Source: Edaphochlamys debaryana
Taxonomy: Eukaryota; Chlorophyta; Chlorophyceae; Chlamydomonadales
Assembly: GCA_016858145.1 (NCBI GenBank)
Contig: JAEHOE010000015.1
Coordinates: 124,001 to 188,000, forward strand
Direction of reading: 5' to 3'
Length of the DNA: 64,000 bases
Shown: in pieces, positions 1 through 11,770 of the stretch
Layout of the letters: each line of letters starts with the position of its first letter
Position numbering within the stretch: position 1 is the first letter of the stretch
Position numbers and translations under genes: made by a program
The notes under the pieces: model-generated
The model's input: the letters and a program-made list of their open reading frames with translations, nothing else
Database searches by the model: none
Told to the model about the DNA's origin: nothing

Positions 1-473
1 CGGCCGCCGTCCGACCTCCCAAGCTAACATACCGGTACCAGGCCTGACCGTTAGTTGGGTCTTTTTTCCCCCTAGCCCTGTCAGTAATGCTCGTCAGTCC
101 TCGCCTCTACATACCCTGGTGCCTGGTCACCACTTGCATGCCTAGAACCTCCCAGCGGCTTCCCAGCGACCTCTGCCAAAGCACACAGGACTCTTCCGTC
201 GTCCCCCCTACCCGTGGACTGGGCACGAAGTCCGATCACCCGACCCCTGTCGCCCATAGCCCCGCCCCCACAGCTCTCATAACCCTGCCACCTCCCCCCA
301 GTGCGTTCCTGTCAGCCCTTGCCCAGCACCCTCAACCGTGCAGCACTGCGGGAAGGCCGCTCAGCATCGGGCAACTAGACCGAGGCCACCGGACCCGGCC
401 CGCGGCCCTTTGCCGGACCGCTCCCAACACGCACGCCCCCACACTGCCCCTGGGCTGTCCCTAGGCTGCTCGC
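1..473. other. 3' flank of the AIP2-like gene
   Basis: No exon with family resemblance or convincing codon bias is seen here. The open frames on both strands are low-complexity and typical of GC-rich sequence. It is probably the 3' UTR of the minus-strand RING E3 gene. I see no TTACA (TGTAA on the minus strand) in it, so the polyadenylation site is not located. Confidence 0.5.
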
Positions 474-2466
474 TCACAGGTACGCGAACTCGTTGTGCGA
501 CAGCGCGTTGGCCGCGCCCCGCCGCTCCGCCTCCTCCTCGGCGGCGCGCTCCTTGGCCGCCTCGTACTTGAGGTCGTCCGTGGGCAGCTCCGTGCGGCAC
601 ACGGGGCAGCTGTTGTTGGAGTCGAGCCAGGGCTTGACGCAGGCGGGGTGGAAGCAGTGCTGGCGGGGTGGGGTGGGGTGGGAGGCGGGGGTAGCGCGGG
701 GTTCGTGCAGAGGTCAAGGTAAGTGGTGGGGCGTGTGGGCACATGGGACGTCAAGCGCAGTGGGAGCGGCAGGGAGTGCCTGGGCAGCACCCCGGCCCCG
801 GACGACACGCGCCCCGGCTGCTCCCTGGCACACCTGCATCGGCTTGCAGGGCAGGAGCTGCACCTCGTCGCCCAGCGCAAACGCCTCCGTGCACACGGGG
901 CACACCGTGTCCCTGGGAGGTCGGGTGGAAGGAGGCGGGCCGTGTAAGCAAGCCGCTCGCACGACACCACACGGCACAACAGGTCCACACAATGGCCTTC
1001 ACCCCGTACTACTCTCTGCTCCGAGCTTGCAGTCCCCACTGTGCACGGTCAATCGAGCTGTGAGACGCGGTGCCCCGCGCCTGACCCAGCCAGACACAGA
1101 AGCGCTGCTCACCTGCCCAGCTCGTCCAGCTGTGCCTCGGTCTCCAGCAGCCGCCGGGGCAGGGAGGCCACCACACGGCGTGAGGCGGGCGGGCGGGAGG
1201 GGGCGGAGGGCTGCCCCGCGCGGGCCCGCAACGCCTCCAGGACCTGGACGCCAGGGCGGAGCACGGGAGGGAGAGCTCATACTACTATACTAGTTGTCAT
1301 CCCACCACCATGCTGGGTAGGCAGGTGGGCGCATTGAGTACAGGTGCGCCCACCCGTCTCCCCGCAAACACCCTCCCTGCCTACTCCATGCCCCCCGTCC
1401 TGCTCACCGCGTCCAGCTCCCGCTCCACGGCCTCTGTGCCCCGCGCCACCGCCTCCATGCCCCTGTACACAGCCTGCGGCACGTGGTTGATGTGGGTCGG
1501 ACCAGGGGCGCACAGACAGCCCCTTGACGGCGGTTCACCAGGGTCCGCCCTACCAGCCCCAGCCGGTGGACGACACCGGGTGATACTGGCCGACCCACAT
1601 CGTTCTTTAGCAGACCCCGTCGTTACCAGACCCCGCCCCGCCCAGCCCGGCCCCACCTGGATGCCCTCTAGGATGGCAGACTGCAGGTGAGACTGCTGAG
1701 CCATGCGCGCCTGGGCCCGCTGGAGCGCCGTGGCGCGGCCGGGCTGGCCCGCGGGGGCCCCCTCGGTCGCGGCGGCCGCCGTGCTGGCCTCCGCGCCGCC
1801 CTCGATGCGCCGCCGCCGCGCCTCGTCGTCCAGGATGGGGCCCGTGTCGTCGTAATGCGACGCTGGTGCTTGCTGTGGTGATGGAAAGGGTGGCCAGGGC
1901 TGGTAAGGGCTCAGGTCAACGGGGCTGGGCGAAGAGCCAGCACGAGGGGTCCGAGGGGAAGGTAAACCGCCGTGAGACTCGCCCCCAGGCGAGGGGGGGG
2001 AAAGGCCTGAACCCGAGAAGCTCACCTGCCCTGCGAGCCCCACTCCAGCCCCCGCCAGGACGTCTTCCAGTGGGAGGTTGGCTGCCGCAGCAGCTGCGGC
2101 GACCTCCACCCCGGCCGCGAGCGCTCCGGGAGGGAGAGATGTCGGGGATGGCCCCTCCACGTCGCCCTCATCCAGGTAAGTTGTGGCCTCCCGGAACCAC
2201 CCGGAGCATTTCTGCTTCTGGTCTGATGGCGCCCTGTCCTCGGCCAGGCGCAGCAGCTCCACGGAGGCCTTCCACGCGGCAGGGTTGGCATACCGAGTCC
2301 GAAGTAGGACGACCACACGCTGAACCAGCGACAGCAGCTCTACTAGCTTTGCATCGTTGTTTGGGGCGGTAGATAAAAGGGCGTGTTTGAGCTCATTGAG
2401 GCCGCGATGGAATGTCACGCGCTTCTCTAAGAGACCTGAAAGGCGAGTCCGCTCGGCAGGATCCAT
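474..2466 (-). CDS. AIP2-like RING-type E3 ubiquitin ligase
   Basis: Probable E3 ubiquitin ligase transferring ubiquitin from an E2 to substrates. The best resemblance is to plant AIP2 (ABI3-interacting protein 2). The N-terminal helical part contains [12 protein letters not shown], matching the AIP2 region around LKTRY. The C-terminus has the RING (CPVC ... LPCK ... HCFHPAC ... [13 protein letters not shown]), then [10 protein letters not shown] and a charged helix, in the AIP2 order. Exons read on the minus strand: a first exon from 2466, then about 1473-1408, 1243-1113, 912-834 and 659-474. ATG 2466 (MDPAERT) is chosen because AIP2 starts just before this helix; an in-frame ATG lies about 80 nt upstream. 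A Pro/Ser-rich segment after LAGQ begins with GTGAGC and could be a retained or alternative intron, because the frame stays open through it. Four intervening residues (KPMQ) separate the third RING Cys from the first His, more than usual. The substrate is unknown. Confidence 0.85.
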
Positions 2467-2972
2467 AGCGAGTGGCTGTACAAGGGTGGTGTGGAAGACG
2501 TCGGCCTCAAACAGGCTCCTCGGGCCGGATCGCGAGGGGCGGGGCATGGGGTAATGCCTCGCGTTGGCCGACGTTGGCACACAGCGTGTCCGGACCTTCT
2601 AGCAGCCCATCCCGTGCCCCCGTCCACCGTCAACGGGGCCCAACCCTGACGCCCTGAGCACTCCAATCATTCTCGTTTGGTGTTGTCAGTAGCCGCACGC
2701 CCCCTGCACCACCTGGAAAGCTCCGCGCGGCCCATCGCATCCTTGCGCCCCCTCACGCACGCCTCGCCCCTTCTCGCCGCACGCGCCCCCTGCCCGGCTC
2801 CCTGCGGCCAGCGATTCCGCCCCTCCTCCGCACCCTCCACAGCCCCTTCCAATTATCACCCTTGCCGCACCCCTCCTCCACGCAGGTCCACGCGCGCCAC
2901 CACCCGTGCGCCAGGTGCGCCTGGTGGGCCAGACCCGGCCAGCTGCACGTTGCTTTGACCGCCCGTGCGCTG
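2467..2972. other. Spacer between AIP2-like 5' end and ATE1 3' end
   Basis: About 500 bp between two minus-strand genes. It must hold the promoter and 5' UTR of the RING E3 gene and the 3' UTR of ATE1. I see no clear TATA box and no TTACA polyadenylation signal. The frames through it are Arg/Pro-rich and not convincing as protein. Confidence 0.5.
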
Positions 2973-5900
2973 CTACAGCTCGTACACCAGGGAGGGCGCC
3001 GCCCAGCCCACGACCTCCAGCCATGGCCGCAGGGCTTCCTCGACTGCCTCCATCACATCCTCCGGGAACAGCCTCAGGCGCTTCAGGTCCTGGGTGAAGG
3101 GGGAGGAGTGGGGAGGGAGGCTGTGCGTGAGCAAGGAGAAGCGCAGAGCAGCGCGGTAGGGTGGTTGGGTAGGGTCGAGGGGCCGGGATGCGGGAAGCGC
3201 GAGGTGCAAGGAAGCCAGGGGGGGTGCAAGCGGCCTCCTGCCGCTTTCCACGTGCTTTACGTTTGTGGTAAGGTGACTGGCGGGACCACCTGGCAAGGAG
3301 CACACAGCGTGCGGTCACGCCCTCATCTCTCCCCTTGAAGCCCCCTCGCCCCTCACCCCTCCAAGTGCCAAAAGACCCCACTCTCCGCCCCAGGCCAAAC
3401 CCGCCCCCACCCCCATCCCAACCCCCGTCCCCGCACCCACCCGCAGCCTCAGCACGTTGACCGCCAATCCGGGGACCCCGGGCAGCCGCACCAACGTGCC
3501 GCCCACGTCAGGCTCGGCCTCGGGCGCACGGCCCGCGGCCCCGTCCGCCGCCCCCGCGCCTCCCCCTCTCCCTGCGCCGGCGCCCGCTCCCGCCGGTGCC
3601 ACCAGCGCAGCCGGCTGCCCCGGCTGCGGCACCCCCGCCTGGGCCTGGGCCTGGGCCTGGGCCTGGGCCGGGCCCCGGTGGGCCTGGGCACCCGCCTGCT
3701 GCTGGGCCTGCACCTGCGGCGGCGCCGCCAGGTTGGGCCTGCACTCGGCGCCAGGGAGCGCTGAGAGCTCCAGGAAGGGCGAGGCGTCCAGCGCGGACAG
3801 CAGCTCACGGGTGATGCGCACCCAAACCTGGAGGGTTGGGGTCGACAAAGCACGGCTTGGGTGGGGCAATACTACGGAGAAGTGCGCGCAGCTCCGTCGA
3901 GCATGATGCGACTAGCGCCTATCGCCAGTCGACCGTACACAGGGGTGTTCAGCATGAGCGCGCAGCTCCTCTGAGCATGATGCATTGATACATTCCAGAG
4001 CCCCCCGGTTCTAGTCCACACATGCGGAGCCGGGCGGAGCCCTCAATCGACCCAGCGCGCGTCAGGGGGCAGTCAGTCGCTTACCTTCTTGACGGGGCAC
4101 AGCAGCTCCGATGGGCGGTACTCGGCCTTGTACCGCATCTTGGCGCAGGAGTGGATGTAGAAGCCCATGTAGTAGGAGCGCAGAGAGGCCGCCGTGGACT
4201 GCGCGCGCAGCGTCCAGGCGATCTCCTGCGGAGTGAAAGGAACACAGACATACCATTTATGTGGGTATGGGGGTGGTTTCAGGCGTGGGTTCGGGCGTGG
4301 TGCAGAGCGGCGGCGTGGGCGTCCTGAGAGGGTTCTTAAGTGACCCAGACGCACACCACAGGGCGCCTGTCCCTGTGCCCCTGTGCTGCTCCCAGTATGT
4401 TCCAAACACGTTTCGTCGCGGGCGCCTGTCGGTGTGTGCCCCCCGTGCCCCACCTGCAGCGCCGTGAAGCGGCCCAGCTCCAGCCCCCTTAGGTCCGGGT
4501 CCCAGAACAGGTACACGGAGGACAGGCAGCGCGGCAGGACGTCCACCACCCCCACGGCGACCAGGCGGCCTGCGATGGAGGCCAGGCCAAAGGCAGAGGC
4601 AAGCGAGGCAGAGGTGAGGCGAATGCGGCGGCGATGGACACCTCTGGGGAGGCCTTGGAACGGCCCAACGTCTTGCGTCCCATTAGGCAATTCCGCTTTT
4701 GTTTTGGAGGCCCCAAGAGATCTCACCGTCCAGCCAGTACTGCTGGTGGAAGGAGCCGTAGCCGCTCTCGGGCGCCCCCGGGTCCTGGCGGGCGCGGGAA
4801 GGGGCTTCGCGTGGGGTACGCCAATGGACACAGCGGCTCGACCGGTACGGCCAGGCTGCCGACGCGCGCGGCCCTACGTAGCTCCTCCCCACATGCATCC
4901 CGCGATGCCCGCACCAACAGGCGACGTACCGGACCAAAACTCAACCTGCATCCACCCCACCCCTCGATGCCACAAGCCACCGGGGCTACGAGCCGTCAAC
5001 CGGCTCGTTCCTCCCAACGGCCCCCTCCCCGCCTCAGGGCCGCGGTCCCACCTGCTCCTTGCTGACGTTGCGCATGGGCGAGTCCACCAGGAAGCGGGTG
5101 AAGGACCGGGGGGACAGCTCCTCCGGTTCGTCGCCGTGCTGGGAGGTCTGGTACCTGGGGGTGGGGGTGGGAGGCGAGACAGGGAGGAAGGGAGATGGCA
5201 TGTAGAATTGGAGATAAAAATGGTAAACAGAAAGCTCCACAAGACGTGTTATTGGGCGCCCCGCCCAGCTGCTCTCGGCGGAGGACCCAACATTGCGCTA
5301 GTCCCAGGCATGCAACACGATAGCGCCTTGCCCTGTCGTACCCTGCCGTACCTGACGTACAGGTCGTACTCCTCCTTTATGAACTTGCTGGGCACCAGCC
5401 GTATCTCCAGCCGGCCGGTCGGGACGGCCAGCTGCTCCGCAACAGCCGCCGTTGCTGCTGTCCCCACTGCTCCTGTTCCGGCCACCGTAACCTTCGTTTC
5501 GGGGCTCTTGTGGCCATCAGCCGACGTGGCAGGGTCTGCACCCTCTGACCTGCGCCGCCCCGGCCCTGGCCCCAGCCCTGGTCCTACGCCGCCCTCCGAG
5601 GGCCCTGGCCCCGTCGCCGCTTGCTTCCGCTTCTGGCCCTTGCGCCCGTGCCCCGCACCGCTGTGGGCAGAGGCGCCGGCGGCACGCGGTATGCCGCCGT
5701 CGGCGCCCCCAGCATCCCCGGCTGGGGCGCCGCCAGCGCCTGCGGGCGGCTGAGCCTCCCACCGGAAGTTGATGTGCCCGGCCGCCGCAACCGCCTCGGG
5801 CCTGCACAGCCGCCACAGCGCCGCCGCCGCCGAGCCGTCAACGCCACCACCGCTGCCGCCGCCGCCACCGGCGTCACCCCCGGCCGGTGCTTCTGCCTCC

Positions 5901-7440
5901 GCGGGTCTGCGCAGGGCGTCGTTTATCCGCTGCGCCAGGGCTGCAGCTAGTGCGGCCGCTGCAGCCTGCATGGCGGCTCCACCGCCGGGCGCCTGCGCCC
6001 GCTTGGGCTTCGGCCCTGCCGCCGCTGCCGCCGCTGCAGCGGCGGCCGAGGACGGCCCCGGTCCCGCCGCCTCCCCGTCGGCGGCCTGCCTGGCCGCCGC
6101 CGCCAGCTGAAACGGCGACGATGACGTCAGGCGCACGTCCGCCGGCAGGGTCTGACGCTGCTTTGCCGTACACAACCGTACGGCCGGCGGCGGGAGCGGC
6201 TGCCCCGGCGGCAGCTCTCCAGCCGCCACCGCCTCCGCCACCGCCGCCGCCAACACCGCCTCCGCCAGCGCACGCGCCTCTTCCTCCTCGTCCTTACCCT
6301 CCCGCCCGGACTTCGCATCCGCCGGCGGCGAGTCGACCACCATCGGGCCGCCTCCACCGCCGCTGCCGCTCCCGCCGCCGCCTCCGCCGTTACGGTCCCC
6401 GCCGCCCCCGTCCGCTGAAGGCCGAGACGACCTTACTGCGGACCCCTTGGCTAAGCTGCCCTTCCCCATGGCAGCCGCTACGGCCGCCACAGCCGCGGCT
6501 GCAGCGGTGCCGTGCTTGGGCGCCCCGCTGGGTAGCCCATGCAGTGCCTCACCCGCCCCCGCCCTTCTGCTGCCCGCGCCTCGTGCTCCGCGGCCGCCGC
6601 CGCGCCCGCTGCCTGGCGACCCCGGCCCTTCGTCTTCCGACCCCGGGTGGGAGGAGCCGCCGCCGAGGCCGGCGCTAGCAGGCGTATTACCTGTAAGCAC
6701 AGCATCCGAGCATTTTGCCTATGCTCAAGGGCCCAACGCAGCGACGCTCTCGCAGCCATCCGCCAACGGCCAGGCTCCGTCACAGGCGCTCAAGGGCCTT
6801 AGATCCAGAGGGCCCAGACGCACCACTCCTAGTTACGTACCCGCCAGGAACTCCCGCCATCTGCGCATAAGCCGCCGCTGCTTCTTGTCTAGAGTAAAAG
6901 ATTCCACGTTCAGTCGAATGGTGTAGGCCTTGCAGCATGACTTCTCCAGGTCGGGCTGGGAAAGGCGCACGACATGGGGGCCAAGAGGTGGGTAAGTGCA
7001 GGTGCCGATGACGCTCTTTGACTGATCCAACACAGGCGGGAGGCCCGGAGGGCAGGCGGGCCACGCAGGGAAGATAGGGGAAAGTGGAGCCCCGCCCAAT
7101 AGGCCCCCCAGCCCCGACAGGCCCGCCCAGCACTCCTCAAACCTTGTAGAGGTACGAGCCCGCGCGCCTCCAGCCCTGGTCGATCAAGTCTGAGGGACCA
7201 GCGTGCCATATCGCGCGTGAGAAAGGGGGCGCGCGGGACCATTTGCAACACCTCCATTAGCGCGCTCGACTGACCCTGATAAGCATAGACCGTAAGAGTC
7301 CTGACCGGCATCCCGTATGATGCCGAGCAGCCTGTGCCATGGCAGTAACCGCAGTCGTTGCTGCTTTGGGGCCCGGCGTCCACAATGACGCTGAGCTCGT
7401 TCAGCGGGTTCCCTTGCGGGCGCCCGCTCCCCGCCTCCAT
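2973..7440 (-). CDS. ATE1: Arginyl-tRNA--protein transferase (ATE1)
   Basis: Transfers arginine from Arg-tRNA to N-terminal Asp/Glu (or oxidised Cys), creating N-degrons. Ten exons (7440-7275, 7189-7143, 6955-6841, 6690-5352, 5154-5052, 4784-4727, 4569-4454, 4225-4085, 3827-3441, 3089-2973) join in frame to about 862 codons. Family motifs in order: N-terminal CGYC with the metal-binding Cys pair; DLIDQGWRRAGSYLYK; EKSCCKAYTIR with the CC pair; RLEIRLVPSKFIKEEYDLY; SFTRFLVDSPM; YGSFHQQYWLDG; VGVVDVLPRCLSSVYL; YYMGFYIHSC; KMRYKAEYRPSELLCP. These cover the known catalytic fold. Unlike most ATE1 proteins it carries an Ala/Gly/Ser/Pro insertion of about 400 residues in exon 4, and a second Gln/Ala/Pro-rich insertion with a (QA)5 tract in exon 9. 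Both lie between conserved blocks, so the enzyme is probably intact. ATG 7440 is the only sensible start before the CGYC block. The gene faces the SET gene across 168 bp. Confidence 0.96.
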
Positions 7441-7608
7441 GAGTGACTTTATGGATATGACATGCTATGAACTTACGAGCGGCCGACAGTACTTGAGCGA
7501 CCCTGCATTGCCGGCCCCGCGCAGCACGACACACGAACCAAAGCTTGCCGGCCCCCGCCCCCGCCCACGGTAAACGACAGTAAGCAGTGGCAAAGACACT
7601 TGTAATCC
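7441..7608. promoter_or_regulatory. Short shared promoter between ATE1 and the SET gene
   Basis: The two start codons are divergent and only 168 bp apart, so both 5' UTRs and core promoters must lie here or overlap the neighbouring first exons. There is no obvious TATA box. The right half carries a CCCCCGCC-type GC-rich patch. Bidirectional use is inferred from the spacing. Confidence 0.55.
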
Positions 7609-10600
7609 ATGGCGCTGCCGCTCAGCCGCAGGGCGGCAGGCCCCGCTTGCGCCAGCCGACCGCCATGCCCACAATTCTCCTTGCGACGAGCACTGCGCGC
7701 GAGACCCACGGCGTCCGCAACTGCCTCTGAATCACCTACTACTTCAGCAGATTCCTGGTACAGCCCCGACCGGCCTCACATACCTCGCGAAGTGGACGGA
7801 GTTAAGGTCGCCTTGCTCGAGGGTGAGTGCCCCCACGCCCGTCGCCAACCCGTCCGCCTTACCCCCCTCGCTCCCCAACCCCTCCACACAACACCACGCC
7901 CCCAAAGACAACTCCAATGCCGGGGTCCGCACGATGGCACTGGCCGGCTACCGCCGCGCCTGCGCTTCCCGGGCTTCGGGCAACGACCAACCCTTCCCCC
8001 TACCCCCCCTCTCCCCAAACCCGGCCCTGCAGGCAAGGGCCGTGGCGTGGTCGCAGCCCGCGACTTCGCCCCCGGAGATCTTGTCATGGCCACACCCCCG
8101 CTGGTGCTGGTGACCTCCCCGCTGCGGCAGCGGCCCCCCGGAGAGCTGGTGGTTGATGAGCTGTTGGACCGTCGCGTGTTCGTGAGCAAGTGGTTCCAGG
8201 TGGGGTGGGGCTCTGGAGGGTTGCGAGGGAAGAGGCGGAGGTCAGCACTCGCAGAAATGGTGCTAGCTGGGGGAGGGGGGTATCGGCAGGCAAGGGGTGA
8301 CGGAAGAGCAATGGTACCGGGGTGGCCAGCGGGTTCGCGCAGGCACCAGTGGCATCTGACACGTGACAGGGCCCGCTGGCCCGGACCATAAAAGCTGAGA
8401 GGCGGTTGCGTCGGGGGGGTTCTGCAGGGCTGGACTCGCCGGACTCACAGTCGCCGGACTCCCTCTTGGACCCGGCTCGCACCCACGTGACCCTCACCCT
8501 CCGTACACGCTGGCTGCATCCGCCAGGTCCTGTACGACGGATCTCCCAAGTCCGCCAAGGCCCAGATCGAGCTCGCTCCCCAGGGGGCAGAGCCGGGGAC
8601 GGTACCGGCGGTGGTGGCGGTGGCGGCGCCGGGCACCGACGGCGGCAGCGGCAGCGCTGCGGAGCCACAGCGGCCGCCAGCGCCGCCAGAGCCCCTGCTG
8701 GCGTCGACGTCGGCCCCCGCCAAGCCCGGCGCCGCCAAGCCCGCGGGCTTTGGCGCCGCCGCTGCCCCTGCCGCCGCCCCTGCCAAGAAGGGTTTCCTAG
8801 CCACCCGTGGAGCTCGCCGGGGTAAGGCCGCGGCGCCTGCTGCCGCGGCAGGGCAGGTGGGTGCCGGCCCCGCCGGAGCCGCAGATGCCGCCGGGGCCGC
8901 GGGCGCGGATGCCGGGGCGGAGGTGGTGCCGCTGCCGGAGCGGCGGGAGATCACCCGGCTGGCCAAGGTGGTTAAGTACAACTGCTTCGGAGACGACGCG
9001 GAGGACTTGGTGGGTGGTGAGGGAGCTGGGGTTTGGGGTGTCGGGGAGTCGGACTTGGAAGGGGACTTTTGGCGGTGGGGTGCTGGAGAGCGTGTGGGTG
9101 ACGGGGGGCGGGTTGCGGGTGTGGAGGGGTGCGGGCACAGGACCGGGTAGGGCAGGAGGCGGGGTGCCCAAGCCCGAAGCGGGCGAGCCAACCGTGGCGC
9201 CACTGCGGGCGGACATGGTCGGGGGTGCGGTCGGGGGTGCCGTCTGTGGTTAGGTTTGGCAGGAGGCGAGGCTCACAAGTAAGTCCGCAGGTGTGCCGGC
9301 GGGGCGCGAAGCATTATGCCTGCCTCCACGGCTGCTGGCCCGCAACGGTGTCTCCTGCCTCCACCACCGCGACCGCCCCCGTTCGTGCTCCGTTCCGCGA
9401 CCCCAGGCCGCCTGCGCGCTGCGGGCGGAGGAGCCCCGGGGCCACATCGGTCTGTTCCCCGAGTTCGCCATGCTCAACCACTCGTGCGGTGAGGCCGCAA
9501 CGACCGGGACGACTGGGGGGCGGGCTGTGAAGGGCGGGCACTATTGGGGAGTATGCAGTGAGGCCAGACCAGGGGGGCAGCACCTAGAGTCGGGGTTGAG
9601 CGTGAGTCGGGGTTGAGCGTGGGCACCTCAGGGCCGATGTGGTGAGGCCTGAACGGGGGGCAAGTGGAGTGGCAAAAGTGGAGTGTGGACCGCAGTTGTG
9701 TTGAGGTCCGACTCTTTCTTCGCTCGGCTCCCTCCCGTTCCCCTCCGCCCCCAGCCCCCAACACGGTCAACTACTGTGTGGGTGACGCCATGGTGGTGAG
9801 GGCCGTGGCTCCGATCAAGGCGGGCCAGGAGGTGAGGGGGGCTGGAGAGGGGTCGGGCGAAGGCCAGAAGGGATGAGGAGGCCGCCAGGTCGGCTGTTGG
9901 CTGCACTGATGATAGGTCGATGCCGCGAAGCGAAGGCCAAGAGCCAGGGGTTGCAGCTGGCGAACTGCCTCCCCTGCCCGCTGTCGCTCAGCCGATGCCA
10001 TTGACACAGTGCGTTGTCTGTCTTTGATACGCCACCAACCTGCGCCCCCCTCATTTCCCTGCCTCCATACCTTCCACCACCACTACCACGACCACGTCCC
10101 CCTCCCTGCCCGCCCCCCCGGCCCCAGGTCACCATCTGCTACCTGGGCCGCCCCCAGCTGCTGCCCTTCAACCGTCGCATGGCCCTGCTGGAGGAGGACT
10201 ACGGCTTCGAGTGCGACTGCGTGCGGTGCACGGTGCGTGCGGTGCATGCTTCGCCGAGCTGCGGTGCCCCGTGCTGTGCTGTGCTGAGTCCTGCGTGCTG
10301 CGTGCGTTGTCGATCGTGCGGTCCCGCATGGGGCCTCGGCCGGATCTGTACGCAGCTTGCAGATGCCTTGCCCGCGCACACCCACAGGCCGAGCAGGCGT
10401 CGTACGACAAGGTGGACGATGTGTACGGGGAGCTGTACGAGGCAGTGGACGAGCAGCTTGGGCCGGCGTACGAGCAAGTGCGTCGCACCTCAGCCTGCTT
10501 AAACAAAGCTTCGCGCACCGCTGACCTCCCGCGCGTGGCAGCCCACTTCACCAGCCCCACCTTTCGCTTGTTCCAATTATCCCGGAACACTTTCCAACTT

Positions 10601-11770
10601 GACTTTCTCTTTGTGGTCATGTATCTCGTCTGGCGCATGCTTGTTACGTCCCTTACTCTCGACAGGCTCGCGCCGCCGGAGACATGGAGGCTGTGGCGGA
10701 CGTTCAGCGGCAGGTGGAGGCATGGCTACGGAAGCTGTACGGCGTCTTCCGTAAAGCGCTGCTGTCACCCGACGTACGGGACCACGTGGTGGCCTCCATG
10801 TATGACGCGTACGGTGAGCTACTACTAGCGATGACCTTGCCGTACGGTGGCGTTCTTCTATACGGAATTCTATTGCTGGAACTTTGCCGTGTCTGCTTGT
10901 GTGGGACGGTATGCCTGCGTGGTTCCAGGCTTCCATCCACCTCTGGGGCGTCCTGAGGCGCGGTCCTCGTTGCACCACAGCCCGTGCCCACAGCCCCTGT
11001 GTTGGGTCTTCACTCTGTCCCTCTTGAGTGTGGTGTGCTGAGCGTAGGTTTGCACCCTGTGTTTTTTTCTGCAGACCTGCTGTTTGCGTGCAATGCCACG
11101 CTGGGGCAAGGCGACGACGCCAGCAGTCTGCAGGTGTGACGGGCCGGGTGCTTGTTGGCGCGGGACGGGGCCAGGGGCGGGCTCCGGCGCGGGGTTCGGG
11201 TGAACCTGGGACACCACCTCCTGGCCTACCCTCCAAGCCTTTCCCAGCGTACGTTGCCGCTCTCCGCCCGGCGCCCCTCTCAGACATGCCTCAAGTCCAT
11301 TGAGCGAGTATCAGCCGGGTCCGACCTCCATGTGCTGGTGAGTCGCCGTACGTGGCTGTACACTTTCGTACATTCGTGCATGTGCCGCGACATCGCGCTG
11401 TGCCACTCCGGGGTTCTGTACTTCTGCACTTTGTCGGTCGGTCGGTCGGTCGGTCGGTCGGCCTCTGTACCGGTGCCCAGAAACCCACTACCTGCCATGA
11501 GCCCCCTACTGCGATCGCCTCCGTCCTCTGCAGCTTGCTGTACGGTACTACGACGCAGTGGTGGCCGCCCACGGACCCGACGGGCCCCTGACTAAGCTGG
11601 CGTGGGGCTCGGTACGGCGCGCGCACGTGGCCCGGTACGGCGCCGTCAGCGACGATATGCTGCAGCGCCTGGTGGATCTCAACCGTCAACTGCACGTGGA
11701 CCCCATGCGGGCTGCGCAGCGCGGCGGCGGCGGCGGCAGCGGTGGTGAGGGCCCGGCAGCGGAGCTGTGA
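7609..11770 (+). CDS. SET-domain protein lysine methyltransferase (SMYD-like SET, no MYND)
   Basis: Predicted S-adenosylmethionine-dependent lysine methyltransferase. Eleven exons (7609-7822, 8033-8199, 8527-9009, 9407-9488, 9755-9831, 10128-10232, 10388-10477, 10666-10813, 11075-11133, 11284-11337, 11534-11770) join in frame to about 571 residues. SET motifs: GKGRGVVAARDFAPGDLV (N-SET, about residues 72-89); GHIGLFPEFAMLNHSCAPN, with the NHSC motif assembled across an intron; AGQEVTICYLG (the GE...Y motif); and post-SET FECDCVRC. The C-terminal half is helical, as in SMYD proteins. Exon 3 is an Ala/Pro-rich insertion inside the SET domain. The N-terminus, MALPLSRR followed by Ala/Ser/Arg-rich sequence without acidic residues, resembles an organelle transit peptide, so a plastid or mitochondrial location is possible. 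The alternative acceptor at 9290/9291 would add an in-frame segment but breaks phase with exon 3. The substrate cannot be told. Confidence 0.88.
11433..11461. repeat. (GTCG)n microsatellite in a SET-gene intron
   Basis: About seven perfect GTCG units in the intron between exons 10 and 11 of the SET gene. It is a simple repeat with no coding role. Confidence 0.9.

Noticed and set aside
9291..9406. Extra upstream part of SET exon 4 (frame VPAGREALCLPPRLLARNG)
   Set aside because: Open in the SET frame, but using the acceptor at 9290 breaks the phase with exon 3, whereas the acceptor at 9406 keeps it.
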